This document shows, piece by piece, positions 35,395 through 47,679 of a stretch of DNA of 64,000 nt (the stretch's first letter is position 1; the number at the start of each line of letters is the position of its first letter). The position numbers were made by a program, and so were the translations under genes. The DNA lies in contig BSQZ01000053.1 in NCBI GenBank assembly GCA_033239005.1, forward strand, positions 3,751,001-3,815,000, given 5' to 3'. This stretch comes from Lamellibrachia satsuma. Lineage: Eukaryota > Annelida > Polychaeta > Sabellida > Siboglinidae. Under the pieces are notes generated by a model. It was not told the DNA's origin, did not search any database, and saw only the letters and a program-made list of their open reading frames with translations.

Positions 35395-36800
35395 TATGTA
35401 CACGAAAAACGTTCACGTCCTGAAGAGCATTGGAGAAACAGTTGCATTTTATGGAAAACAAACTTGCCACTTTGAGGTCACGGGGATGATTGGACAAGTA
35501 CATCGCCCAACAGGAGAAACTTCTGGGCAATTCTGAAGATGATGGCCAAACACGACGACACACTCCGAGAACATATTGAGATCGGAAGGAAGAATGCGCA
35601 GTATACATCGAGTATACATCATGAATCTTCCACAATGAAGTGATTTATATAGTAGCCGAATATGTTAGAAAAGAAACTACACGAAGCCTTGAAGACAAAA
35701 ATGCCTGATTTTCCAACATGGCAGATAAGATCACAGATCCGCCTTTGTAAACAAGAGATTATGTCAGTCTGCTTGAGGATGCTGATTGGCTGTAAAGTCT
35801 TTTGATTTTATATATCTTGAGAGGGCAGCGGTGGTAGCTATAGCTCATGCTGTCATAGAGTGTCTGAAAGATCATAACATTGCCATCAGTAAAGCCAGGG
35901 GTCAGAGCTACGATGGTGCGCAGTGTATGTCCTCGGATAAGGTTGGCGTGCAGGCGAGGATAAAGCTTTGTATGTACACTGCAGCAGCCATGTCCTCAGT
36001 TTGAGCATCGCCAATGCCTGTAGACTACCTGCCATCCGGAATATGGTCGACACCTTTAATACAGTATTCCTTTTTTAGATCTGTCCCCCAAACAACAACA
36101 ATTCCTGGAACGAATCCTAAAATATCTGGCACCAGATATGAGGATTAAGAAACTTGTCGGAATGTGCAAGACCAGATGAGTGGAGCGTCACACATGCTAC
36201 GACACGTTTTATGACATGTATGAGTTCTTGTGTGAATGTCTGGATGCCGTACTGAATAAGTCTGAATATCATGACATCTACGAGGAGGTTGCATAGACTG
36301 GCAGTTGGGATGAAGAGACCACGACGGAGGCGCAAGAGCTGCTAACTCACCTCGTCACATGCCATCATCGCATTCATCATCACCAAGACTATTTTGGAGA
36401 ATGTCAGGCCCATGGCCTCCAAGTTTTAAAAGAGGGACTTAGACTTATATCAAACGTACAGTATGATCGACCAAACCAGGGAACGAATGGTAACGATGAG
36501 AAAAAAAATAGATAGAAGAGGAGTACAGTGTATGGTATAAAACATTTACACGTTTAGTCACACTTCTTGGTACATTCATCTCAGCACCAAGGACACCCCG
36601 ATCGTCCCGACAGATGCAAAGAGCCAATGCCCCCAGCACACCCCCACGGGAGCACTACCTGCGCAATCTGGCCGTTTTGTGACCGCCTGTCTGCTGAATT
36701 CCATGATCGATTTAACCCAGAAAGCAGGAAGGGTATAGAGATTCTTGCTCCACTTCCCGGAATCATTAAAGAGACGGGAAATGTACAACATGTGGTGGGC
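35395..36800 (+). pseudogene. hAT transposase pseudogene, ZMYM1-like type
   Basis: Plus-strand fragments in several frames follow the order of ZMYM-type hAT transposases (DUF4371 region, RNase H-like core and hAT dimerisation region): a GHGDDW-like piece near 35480; MAKHDDTLREHIEIGRKNAQ near 35540; VIECLKDHNIAISKARGQSY with DGAQCMSSDKVGVQARI at 35846-35967; LSIANACRLPAIRNMVDTFN at 36002; KTRWVERHTCYDTFYDMYEF at 36170 with the CKTRW core; then ISAPRTPRSSRQMQRANAPS near 36570. Numerous stops and frame changes show it is dead. Terminal repeats were not identified. Confidence 0.78.
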
Positions 36801-37427
36801 TGATTGATGTTCTTGGAGTCAGACATGCCAAACGTCTCTTCGCTGCGAGCTGAGCTGAATGAATGGCAGCGCTATTTGAGAATCACAGAGCCCACACAGT
36901 CATCGTCCTCGCCTAACCTGACTGACCCATCGCAGGCAGGAGAATGACCGCTGTGGCTCACAACTTCCAGCAGGAAGAGTGCAACCTATCCTCAACATGG
37001 TGCGGGTGTTCGGGAAGATGCCTTCAAAGAGACTAACATATATTTTAGTCAAAGATAAGTTAGTCTCTTTGTGTGCAAAGATACTCCTTTTTATTAAACA
37101 TTTGCATTACTATTGTTCTTTTAGTCAATATTGCAATAAATGGCACATTATAGATGTTTAATATTGTCCTTTCGTATGAATATTTTCAGACCCACTGCAT
37201 TTTCTTCGTTGGAACAGGCATACCTACATGTGTAAATGAAACAAAATCCGCTGCGTTTTGCCGAAACTCTAGACTCAAAATTTAATTTTACATTCGAAGT
37301 TATACTTATGTGACGAATACAAGAAAATGCATACGACTACTTTGTCACGATTTTTATATGTTCAGCAAATCCGTATTAAAACGGGAAACGCCCAAAGGCC
37401 GTATTCCTCCCGAAAATCCGTATTGTA

Positions 37428-39115
37428 CAGTAGTCCCCCTCTCGCAAGGCCCCGCTCGCCGACGGCCACCCGGATTACGCGGCCATATTTTTATTGCGTT
37501 AGCGCTGTCTAATACAAACCAACCCCCACTAGCGGCCACGCGGCTCTAGAACGCGGCCAACGCCCGGGGTTACAGGAAGAATCTACCCCTCGGCAGCGGC
37601 CAATCGGCAGCCGAAACTGCTATTTTAATCACAAGACGATGTCAATGCTTATAACAAATAAGTAGGCCTACCATACACACTTGGCATTCGTATTTGTGTT
37701 ACAAATTACATTATCTACGTTATTATTGAATTAACGTTCTTGGCAAAAACACCATGTAGCCGGTATTTTTGCGTTGTTAGAAGTCTTGACAAAGTACATG
37801 TGTACTTGTAAGGGAGCGGCCAGTTTACCATGAAACATGGGCCTATGCATGTGACCGCAATCACATGTGTTTCAAAGATGGCAACTAGAAAGCGAGTTGT
37901 TTTATCTCTCAACGACAAAGTCAAAGTAATTAGATTGCAAGAGAAGGGCAATAGTTCGCGAAAGTTGGCGGCGGAGTTTAACGTGGGGAAAACGCAGATA
38001 AACAACATCATCGCGGGAAAGGAGAAAGTCGTCGTAGAGTGGGACGATGGCGTCAATGGACGACGGTAATTGGTGACCGTTAGAAAGTGCGCGTACGTAG
38101 GCCTAAACGCCAAGGTGTACGAATGGTTCTCCACTGCACGGGCAAAGAACATTCCGCTGACGGGTCGCCTCTTACAAGAAAATGCGGCAATGTTCGCTGT
38201 GGAGATGGGCCACAAAGACTTCACTGCTGGTGGCTCCACCGGTTTCAGATCCGCCACAACATAAAGGCCTCTGTTCTGAGCGATGAGTCGGCGGAGGTGA
38301 AGGAAGAGGTGGTGTAGGAATGGGCGAGGAGTGCGCTGAAGGACATCTTCAACGCCGATGAGAGTGGCTTTTTTTTCGCTCGTTGCCCGTGAGGTCGCTT
38401 GTTGCCAAAGGCGACGAGTGCAAGGGCGTCAAGCTGTCAAAGGACCGCCTGTCGGTTCTCATGTGTGGAAGTGCTTCCGGCCAGAAACTGATGCCTCTGG
38501 TGATAGGCAAATCAACCAACCCAAGGTGCTTCAAAAGCTGCCACATTACATCACTGCGTGTAACCTACGAGTCGAACAATAACGCCTGGATGACGGGAGA
38601 GCTGTTCGCTGCGTGGATGCGCAGGGTTGAAAATCGGATGCGCCGGCAAAATCGACACATTCTGCTCTTCCTCGATAACTGCGGCGCCCGTCCCCATATG
38701 GAATTAGAGATTGTCAAAGTCGTTTTTCTGCCGACACGACCTCGAAATTGCAACTAATGGACCTGGCATCATCCAGAACCTGAAGATGGTGTACCGAAAG
38801 AAGCTTCTGCGACACATTATCTTTTTGGTGGACGCAGGCAGCATCCGACATTGCGAAGAAAGTCATCGTATTGGATACTATCCTGTGGCTAACATCCGCG
38901 TTGGACAGCGTCAAGTCGGAAACGATCAGCAAGTGCTTCCAGAAAGTGCGGGTTTTCTGACGCTCTTCTTGACGCAGCGACCACCGACGATGACGAGTGG
39001 GACGATGCCGATCTGCTTCCTCCTTTACCGCCTGGCATCACCTTCAAGAACTATGTCGATAGCCGACGCCAGACCACTATCGATGCTTTTGCTGTTCACA
39101 AATAAATGATGTTCA
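37428..39115 (+). pseudogene. pogo/Tigger-type transposon with broken transposase
   Basis: The transposase starts at ATG 37878 with a CENP-B/psq-type helix-turn-helix (SLNDKVKVIRLQEKGNSSRK, FNVGKTQINNII). The second DNA-binding domain follows (VYEWFSTARAKNIPLTGRLL), then the DDE core: FNADESGFF with the first Asp near 38354, LLFLDNCGA with the second near 38675, and a late segment WLTSALDSVKSETISKCFQK near 38885 that covers the third region. At least four frame changes separate these. A likely 5' end is cagtagtccccct at 37428, directly after TA, as expected for TA-targeting pogo elements. The 3' inverted end was not found. Confidence 0.82.
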
Positions 39116-39344
39116 CTGTCCATATGTTTTCTTTTCACATGCTACATTCATCGATGTTTCCCCCTCACAAGAGGCGACCCGCCGTATAAGGCCACTTTAG
39201 ATTTGCTGAAGGGTTGGCCCTAACTCGCTTAAAAGCAGATTATGGGAGTCCCAAATTACACAATGTCAAGTGTTTTGTCTAAAAACGTCAAATTGATGTG
39301 AAGGGTGATACAACCCTCCCGCGTCTGCCCACCCCCCAGGCGTT

Positions 39345-39790
39345 TCGCTGGCAGGGGAAGCTCCCATTTAAAAGTGTTGGCATTGGTCATTCCATACTCT
39401 GGGGACGCCACGGGAATATGTCACACCATCTTCATGCTTCGAGTCATTCCATTAAATACGTGCCCCTTTTCTCACCCGTTATGGGTTGCTAGAAGCGGAA
39501 GGCCCCACCTAAAATGTTGGTATCGATCATTCCGTAGTCAGGGAATACCACGGGAAAACTTGACACTATTATCAGCCTTGGTGTCATTCCCATAGATAAA
39601 TACCTCCTTTTATCGCGCCTTGATGTTATTGGCACGGGGAAGGCCCCACCTAAGATTACTACTATTGGGAACCTCAGTGGAAGATTTGACACTGTTTTTA
39701 CCCTTGGTGTCATTTCCATAAACAATTGCCCCTTTTCTTTGGGAATTGCTGGAGGGGGGACGGTCCTGTGCTCCTACTCTATAGGTAAGA
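39345..39790 (+). repeat. Dispersed repeat family, three to four diverged units
   Basis: Successive units share gctggcaggggaag / aaggccccacctaa, ttggtcatt or tcgatcattcc, cacgggaa, ttgacactatt and cttggtgtcattcccata. Unit length is about 110-140 bp and each unit is diverged. Related units are at 10940-11240 and 12030-12290. Confidence 0.75.
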
Positions 39791-40229
39791 CATTTCCCCA
39801 AACCTGGAAAGTTGGTACATTTTGGGATAGGTAGTTTTAAGCACTTTCTTTATCATGTGATAAGCCCTTACCAAATGGTATGGAATTTTGTTTTTCAGCA
39901 GATTTGCTTAGTAGCAAAATAACATATGTGTTTAGTAGCAACGTAAGAAATTGTATGGAGGCAGTTAATCATGTATATATGTATTATGTTTACAAAAAAT
40001 AGCATACATCGATCCACGAAACTGACACATGATGAAAGGGAATCGAATAGATACGCGTCTTAAGATCAACTATGCTAAAATCATTATGTTTGTTGTTCAC
40101 ACACATTGAATAGTAACGTCGTACGCTAACTCAGCTGTCAATGCAGCTTCAACTCAATTACAGTTCAGTTTGTTTCAAACGCTCGTCTCTAAAAGGAAAT
40201 GAATGAATGAAAGAGCTTGTACTCAATAG

Positions 40230-40364
40230 GAGGCGCTGCTTCACTGATAAACGTATCATACGCTAGGCGTCACTATATGTCCCATACCACACTTCTGTTG
40301 TGCTGTCGTTGTCAAGCGTCTTACTCGAGTCGTACAAGTTGTCCTATCAGTTCCATTGTCATGG
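40230..40364 (+). promoter_or_regulatory. Kelch copy 2 promoter block and first exon (ATGG before donor)
   Basis: This is a conserved block shared with 17630-17756. It ends in tgtc followed by ATG at 40361-40363, one G, and GTAAGT from 40365. Joining ATGG to the main exon at 41710 keeps the Kelch frame and adds ESTTVTIEKFVDKVYQND before the first Met-like LKGM segment. No TATA box is obvious. Confidence 0.75.
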
Positions 40365-41709
40365 GTAAGTCTTATTCTCCAAATTAGTTGGTTTCTGATG
40401 TGATATAATGTTGAGAGTTTAGTGACGAGGTTGTGTGTTGTAATAGGCAATAGAGTAACGTACAACATAGGCTAATAACCAGGTATCTGATGTAGATGGA
40501 ACTTAAGTGTCGTTTTATTTCATGAAGTGGTTCCGTAGCTGTGCGAACTTGTCGCAGTTCACGCGTGAAAAACATGGCTGCTCCAACTTGTTAGTTAATT
40601 ATGTTGTTGTGACTGGAGGAGTCTGGGTTAAATTAATTAGGGTTAGGGTTAGGCAACCCAAGAAATGGTGGTACCACAACAAAGTATTATCTTTGACGTA
40701 ACAGCGTAGAATGACACTTTGCGCTGCAACATGTTGCAACGAAACCAGTTATCTTAGTCCTAGATCCCAGCTACGTATATACACGGTCCTTCATATTGTC
40801 TAGCCTATTGACTTAGGAAAATAGACACACTAAAGGTCAATGACTGTGTAGCTGTGACATCGGTGTTATAACATCAAGTTCAGTGTAGTACGGTTACGCC
40901 TATGCAAACAACAAAAACGTGTACAATATATTAGAGTCACACATGGTTAACCACAACTAGAGATACAGGTAAAAGTACGTGTAGAGATATATATATATAT
41001 ACGTCCGCCTGGCCTACATTTAACATATACCAGAGTGAATGCTGGGTATTTCACATACGGTTTTTTGTTTTGTAATGTTACGATTTGTTTAGTTAGCGAT
41101 TAAATATCTTTCCTGGCTTGAACACGTTTCCCGTCTTTGTGTTTGAACAACAATACATAGGTGGTAGTGGTGTGTCGGTAATCAACCTAATTTATTTAAC
41201 TGTCAACTAAACGTGTAGCAATACTTTGTAAGAAGCAAATATCAATTACACGATAGACAATGTCAAATAAATGATGTGACGTATGATGCTTTAACAAAAC
41301 TAGCAAAAATTCCCATCCTACGGACGGGATGACTTGGTAATTATCACAGAGGCATCCATCTATGCCTTGGTACTTGGTGCTGCTAATCAACATTTTGAAA
41401 CTAACTTAGAACAATCGTAGATATAGGGCGATGCGAACAATCGGGCGTAATTGTTTGCCCAGCATTGCGAACAATTGTTCGTTTTAACTACGAGGGGTAA
41501 CTATATTCGTGGAAACGGTAATAGTTGGGATAATTTCAAGAAACTATATTGCTACGACCCCTTCCTGGGGTCGTAGACACACACGTACGCACGCACGCAC
41601 ATGATACACACGCACGCACGCACGCACGCACGTACGTACGCTCACACCCTGTTCTTCCTTTGTTTGTATGCTGCCTTTTGTCTACAAGTTCTATATGCCT
41701 ATGTTGTAG
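40365..41709 (+). other. Inferred intron of Kelch copy 2
   Basis: The donor is GTAAGT at 40365. The acceptor is a pyrimidine-rich stretch ending atgccTATGTTGTAG at 41709, nearly identical to the copy 1 acceptor. The intron carries a GCAC/ACGC microsatellite (about 41579-41640) that keeps a frame open upstream of the exon and would give a spurious N-terminal extension. Confidence 0.65.
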
Positions 41710-43418
41710 AATCTACAACCGTGACTATCGAGAAGTTTGTTGACAAAGTATACCAGAATGATTTCTTGAAGGGAATGCATAGACTACGCCAGAGCGAAAA
41801 GTTTACTGATGTGACGTTACAGTCGGGTGACGTTCACATCCGGTGTCATCGAAACGTTCTAGCGGTCGCAAGTGATTACTTCAAAGCAATGTTCAGGTGT
41901 GGTCTTGAAGAAAGCACGTCAGGCACAGTCCCGCTGACAATGGAACCGGAGATACTGACCAGCATCGTCGACTATATGTACACCGGTGAGATTGAGCTGA
42001 CTGCCGACAACGTGGAGAGCTTGTTCAAGGCAGGCGACTTCTTACAGCTGGACACCCTCAAGGTGGCCTGTGAGAACTTCATGTTGAAGAAGGTTGAGTC
42101 GGCCAACTGTGTCGGATTCTCTAAATTTGCTACGCTGTATCAACTGAACAATCTGCAGCAGAAAGCCAGGCGAGTGATGCAGTCCGAGTTTAAGACTGTT
42201 GCACTCAATGAAGAGTTCAAAGAATTATCCTGCAAAGAACTTATCGAGTTTATCAAAGATGATGACGTCAATGTTGAAGACGAGGATGTTGTCTTCAATG
42301 CCGTGCTAGATTGGGTTCGACATGACCTCAACAACAGAAAATCGTTCTTGCAGACGATTATTGAACACGTCCGCCTGCCATATTGTACGAGCAACTACCT
42401 GCGGCACATCGACGCCAAATATGACCTGTTTACCCCCAAGTGCTATGCACATATAATCGAAGCATTGTTGTTCCAGGCTGACATTGTGCACCAACATGAG
42501 ATGGTCAGTTGCCGTACAGTGCCACGTACCAACTTCCTAAAGAAGTCTTGTCTCCTGGTGTTTGGTGGGCAGATTTGGGAGCAGGTCAAACAGGACATCG
42601 AAAACAACTACTGTCAATACTATATGGAAGACACCAGTTGTTGGCAGTCTCTGTCACAGCTGCCACAATCGGTCGGCAGTTTGTACAACGTATGTCGCGT
42701 GGACAGAGGCCTGCTGCTGACTGGTGGCTTCAAGAATTGCGCGGAGAGTCAATGCTGGCTGTATGATTTGGCCACAAAGAAGTGGGAGCCGATGCCACCA
42801 CATACCACTGCACGGTATTACCACCGCAGTGTCTCGTTGGGTGAATGCGTCTACGTGTTGGGAGGGAAGGGTGTTGATGACACAGTGCTCGCCTCTGCTG
42901 AGTGTTTGAATGTTAAGAGGAACCAATGGATGTCCCTGGCCAACATGCCACAGGCGGTGTTTGCCCCATCGGTTGTCACGTACAACAACAAGATCTATGT
43001 TTTTGGTGGCAGAGATGTGGAGAACGAGGACTTGTGTTGCACACAGGTGTTTGATACGACACGGGGCGAGTGGAGCACTCTGTCAGACATGCCTGAAGTG
43101 TGCAGCATCGGTGCTGCTGTTACACTGAACGACTTCATTTATGTGGTGGGAGGCCACAACCGTACATGTCTGAAATATGATCCGGCATTGGACAATTGGA
43201 CAAAGCTGAATCGACCAAGCCAGAGCCACGGCAATGCCCCAGCAGTCGTGTGGCGCGGCTCTATACTGGTGGCAGGGGGCGATTGTTCTGAGGATGAAAC
43301 ATCGGGCATTGAGCAATATGATCGCTTGACAGACACCTGGTCTTGCTGTAGCATACCCCCACTTAAGGAGAAGCTGTCATGCCACTTCGTGTTCAATGTT
43401 GACCTCTATGGTGTCTGA
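41710..43418 (+). CDS. BTB-BACK-Kelch protein, copy 2 (main exon)
   Basis: This is an intact Kelch-like protein of 570 residues when joined to the ATGG first exon. BTB is about 31-130 (KFTDVTLQSGDVHIRCHRN, YMYTGEIEL), BACK about 132-235 (FKELSCKELIEFIKDDD, VLDWVRHDL), followed by six Kelch blades (LLTGGF, YVLGGK, YVFGGRD, YVVGGH, VAGGD) and a short tail DLYGV. TGA is at 43416-43418. The longer frame starting at 41601 runs through intron and microsatellite and is rejected as the start. Family knowledge suggests a CUL3 adaptor role; the target is unknown. Most differences from copy 1 are substitutions. ATTAAA at 43492 lies at the same relative place as in copy 1 and may be the polyadenylation signal. 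Confidence 0.96.
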
Positions 43419-44636
43419 CGGTTTACATATATGGGTCTAATTGTTGCGTTGTGAACAGTGAAGCGACGAGTGTAACGAAGCTTAGTAGTTGATTAAATTA
43501 ATTAATGTTTGCATAATGTGAGTATAGTAATAGTGTGACTAATGTAGAATCCACATATGCTTTTAATATTAAATTCTGTTTGCACCATGCTATAGAGTTT
43601 TCGTAAAAACACACGGGAGATGCTCCTCGTCAGATGTTACCAAAATAAGTATATTCTTTTCTACATACGCAGTGCATCCTTCCGTCACTGACAAGCCCAA
43701 ATACTGCCCGTCAGCCACCAGACATGTAAAGATCTGACCAGTATTACTTTTTACTGCTGTAGTCCTCGAATACGATCAATTCCCACTTCAAAACTAAATA
43801 TAAAAAAACAATCACAAAAGGGAGTGGGGACAGATCATTATTTATTTTATGTTAGGCGACCATGTTAACGTTTTTTAATATTGCATGAAACATAACGATT
43901 CAGATTTTATCACAAAGACACACATAGTTGTATGTCATATCACTAACCTGCAGTACAGTGCCAAAACCTACAATTTATTTCGAGAAAATCAACACATGAG
44001 ATGCTCCCCGTAAAATATTACAAGAAGATTTTGTCTACACATGCCGGGGGATCCTTCCACCACTGACAGGGATCCTTCCACCACTGATAGGGATCCTCCC
44101 ACCACTGACAGGCCCATAGTCTACTAAACAGCGACAATTTAATCATGTGCGCAGAAGAAGTGCCAGGGTGCAACTAATCCTTGAAAGTGGGTATCGTCTC
44201 AAAATCAATGACAACTTATTCGTATGCGATGGGCCCGGAAGTGAAGCAATGATCTATCCCCGGATGCCATCACTCGCACTTCATTCAGATGACTTGAACC
44301 CGGAAGTATAACATAGATCTAACCCCGGGTGCGTGCATTCACTCGCACTTAATTCAGATGACTTAAACCCGGAAGTAAAACAGTGATCTAACCCCGGGTG
44401 CATTCACTCGCGCTTCATTCAGATGACTTGAACCCGGAAGTAAAACAATGATCTGTCCCCGCTGCGACATGAACTAACCAGATCGGTGGCACCGTCTGAC
44501 GACACTATTCAAGTATTGCGTGTTCACCCAGACTCTGTCCGCCGAATGCACAAAGGCATAGCCGGTTAAACGACACCAGCCATTTAATTAGTGAGTTATA
44601 GTATACTGGAATAGCAAACTAACCCCCGCCTCTCTA
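43419..44636. other. Kelch copy 2 3' flank, no gene
   Basis: The flank is shared with those of other copies up to about 43750. A second, diverged copy of the same block (aaatcaacacatgagatgct) follows at about 43985, so part of the flank is itself duplicated. Confidence 0.6.
44045..44470. repeat. Two small tandem repeats, about 24 bp and 65-69 bp
   Basis: About three units of gggatccttccaccactgac occupy 44048-44122. Then about three and a half units of a 65-69 bp repeat (cactcgcacttcattcagat, gacttgaacccggaagtaaa) start at about 44271, 44340 and 44405, with a partial unit before them. Confidence 0.85.
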
Positions 44637-45808
44637 CTTAGATTTTCAGAAAGCTTTTGACAAAGTGCCACATCAAAGATTGCTACTTAAATTAAAAGCC
44701 CATGGTATCGGGGATAGCATAACTGACTGGATAGAACAATGGCTGACTGACAGAAGACAACGAGTTGTAGTAGATGGCGAAGTTTCAAATTGGAAATCGG
44801 TTTTGAGTGGGGTACCTCAAGGATCAGTATTAGGACCTATATTATTCTTAATTTATATCAATGACTTGGACGAGAGTATAACAAGTAACGTACTGAAATT
44901 TGCGGACGACACAAAACTGTTTAGAAAGGTTAATACTGATTGTGATAAACAACATTTACAAAACGATCTAGACAGATTAGTGAAATGGTCTGAGAAATGG
45001 CAGATGATGTTCAATTTTGGGAAATGTAAATGCCTACATACAGGACATGGGAACTTGAATGTAAACTATAAAATGGGAGCTACTGTTCTTGGTACTACTG
45101 TAAAAGAAAAGGACTTAGGAGTTACAATAAGCGCTGATATGAAAGTTTCAGAGCAGTGTGGTATTGCAGCTTCAAAGGGTAATCAAATTCTTGGATTGAT
45201 TAGAAGAAACATAACATACAAGGGAAAAAAGTTAATTATACCTCTTTATAAAGCAATAGTTAGACCTCATTTAGAATACTGTATACAAGCATGGAGACCA
45301 TATCGTAAGAAGGATATAGATACGCTTGAACGCATACAAAGGAGAGCAACTAAAATGATTCCAGAACTTAGAGACCTTAGTTATGAAGAACGCCTGAAAG
45401 AATGTGGTTTAACAACTCTAGAGACAAGGAGGTTAAGAGGAGATCAGATTGAAGTTTTTAAGATATTGAATGGGTATGAAAATATTGATAGAAATATGTT
45501 TTTCTCACTCAAGAAGGATAGCAGAACTAGAGGACATGAGGTAAAATTAGTAAAGGATCAATGTAGATTGGACATCAGGAAGCACTCGTTCTCACAGAGG
45601 ACAGTAAATGAATGGAACAAACTGTCTACAGATTGTGTAACTGCTAGCAGCGTGAATATGTTTAAAAACAAGGTTGACACATATATCAGGAGGGCGGGTT
45701 ATAAGTAGGTGAACATTGTTGGACTCTCGATAAGCCAATGGCTTCCTTGTCCACTTGCCATCTGGGCCTTTGGCTTGGATGGCAAATCTTGTTAAATCTT
45801 GTTAAATC
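44637..45808 (+). mobile_element. CR1-like LINE, 5'-truncated, best preserved copy
   Basis: This starts abruptly inside RT (LDFQKAFDKVPHQRLL) and runs in a single open frame to a stop at 45706-45708. RT features are SGVPQGSVLGPILFLIYIND, the catalytic box KFADDTKLF, LVKWSEKWQMMFNFGKCKCL, IVRPHLEYCIQAWRPYRKKD, and the CR1-type end VNEWNKLSTDC with FKNKVDTYI. The family 3' UTR and the doubled atcttgttaa tail follow to about 45808. The nominal start at 44665 is a GTG valine, not an initiator. The first catalytic Asp region is at the very edge and the endonuclease is absent, so the copy is dead on arrival. It interrupts the Kelch copy 2 3' flank. Confidence 0.93.
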
Positions 45809-46856
45809 TCTCTTGCATTTTTACGTCGCAAGTTGATACACTGTAGGTCAACAAACTGTTGACCAGAATCATGCAGTCAGCGCGAAACAAGAAAACTCAT
45901 TTAATTCGATTTGTCGAAAATATGTGTTAAATTTACAGCTTACCACAAAGGTGAGCTACTCTTGTGCCAGGATCGCTCACAAACCGCTGTGTGGCGCCTC
46001 TATTCTGAGCGTGGCGCCCACTAAAGTAAAATATCACATTATGTTTCCAACAATATTATTCAAAATTATACCCGCAACTATTTTAATCATGTCTCAAATA
46101 TGATTTTTTATCAAAACTGTCACGTTTGCAAAATAGCAATGCGCCTGCCTGTGTTTCTGGAATGTCATTACCCAAATCCCTGTGCGTTATCAAATCAGCA
46201 GCATAGTGCACAATCTCATTGATAAAGGTTCCACATTACAAACATGCGAACCTTACTGGCGGAACACATGTATTTCCTGGCGAATCAGATGACTGGAATT
46301 TGCCAACTTGCGAATGTTTAGGCATTGCACTCGCAGCAAAATAAATTGCGGTTTGATTGCGGTATTGAGTCCACTAAATGTTAGGGGCGTGTTATTATTT
46401 GGCGCATTTCCATACATTGTGGAGGATACTGTCCAGCGGTATAGTAAAACTATTACCAACCCTGACTCGCGAGGATGCCGGGGAACAAAGATATGTTATA
46501 ACGACCGCCATTTGTGTAGGTTTTTAAAAGCAACAAAGACATATCGTAGGATTTTATGCATGGGACGCAGGATCACGTGTTGCCCTTTTCAATATCGTAA
46601 TTGACCACACGTGTTCGATACATACAATACACTCACAATTCATGCGTGCGTGTATGCGTGCGTGCTTGCGTGTGCATTTAATTAGTTAACACAGAATATT
46701 AATATGATTAAATATGCCAACATATTTCTAAAGTGTCCCATAGGCACTGCTAAGAATTGTGACGTTTCCATCAGGGCACGTTGTGTTCGGAAATCATAAC
46801 TAGCATCGGTGTTTTTTAACTTTGAACATCTAAATAATAGAGTAGTTTGTGAACCG
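45809..46856. other. Kelch copy 2 3' flank continued, with one 45-bp unit
   Basis: Segment 46075-46170 matches 20655-20760. Segment 46440-46620 matches the right end and flank of the 45-bp array at 2150-2390 but carries only one unit (ctgactcgcgaggatgccgg). No gene is seen. Confidence 0.6.
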
Positions 46857-47186
46857 CCCGCCCGCCCGCCCGCCCGCCCGCCCGCCCGCCCGCCCGCCCG
46901 CCCGCCCGCCCGCCCGCCCGCCCGCCCGCCCGCCCGCCCGCCCGCCCGCCCGCCCGCCCGCCCGCCCGCCCGCCCGCCCGCCCGCCCGCCCGCCCGCCCG
47001 CCCGCCCGCCCGCCCGCCCGCCCGCCCGCCCGCCCGCCCGCCCGCCCGCCCGCCCGCCCGCCCGCCCGCCCGCCCGCCCGCCCGCCCGCCCGCCCGCCCG
47101 CCCGCCCGCCCGCCCGCCCGCCCGCCCGCCCGCCCGCCCGCCCGCCCGCCCGCCCGCCCGCCCGCCCGCCCGCCCGCCCACCCGCC
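46857..47186. repeat. (CCCG)n tetranucleotide tract, about 330 bp
   Basis: This is an essentially uninterrupted tetranucleotide of about 81 units, pure C and G. All frames are open (APPAR-type on plus, AGGR-type on minus) because the unit contains no stop, so these are not genes. The minus strand has GGG runs every four bases and could form G-quadruplexes. Confidence 0.98.
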
Positions 47187-47679
47187 AGAATCAGGGTTGA
47201 TGTTGAATAGCCGAAAGTGTCGTCGTGCGTGTATATCGATTAAGGCTGTTACACGATCAACAGATCGAACGTCTCGCTGGACTCACACTTGTGTAGAATT
47301 TCGAAAACTTTCCTTGACTAAGGTTACATTTCTATGACGAAGTAGCTAATTTGATGAATATAACATTTTATAAGGATTAACTCATCCTTTCTTAATAAAA
47401 TTAAATCAACATATCAACTTAACCAAACAATAGGCATTGTTGTTTAAAACTGTGTTACATCGTTAATGAAGGGTTTGGCGTAAGCATGCGACCCTAAATA
47501 AAATACGTCTTTTCAAGATCAGGCTAAAACTCCGAATGACGCTCAAAGTCGTTACCGACGCTAAAACGAATTGGGATGTTATTTGGTTCTAACCAATCAA
47601 ATCATATCTTAGCGTCCCTACGTCATACTTCAATCCCAGAATAACAGTGGAGGCGGGAATCTTAATTCAAAAAGGTATG
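47187..47679. other. No gene recognised
   Basis: Unrecognised AT-rich sequence after the CCCG tract. Confidence 0.4.

Noticed and set aside
41601..41709. N-terminal extension of Kelch copy 2 (605-residue frame)
   Set aside because: The extra residues come from an ACGC microsatellite and a pyrimidine-rich acceptor. The paralogue lacks them, and the ATGG exon explains the frame better.
44665..44667. GTG at 44665 as the start of the CR1 frame
   Set aside because: Homology continues upstream into LDFQKAFDKV, so the codon is an internal valine of a 5'-truncated copy.
46809..47337. Pro/Ala/Arg-rich and Gly/Arg/Ala-rich frames
   Set aside because: Pure translation of the CCCG tetranucleotide, open in all frames.
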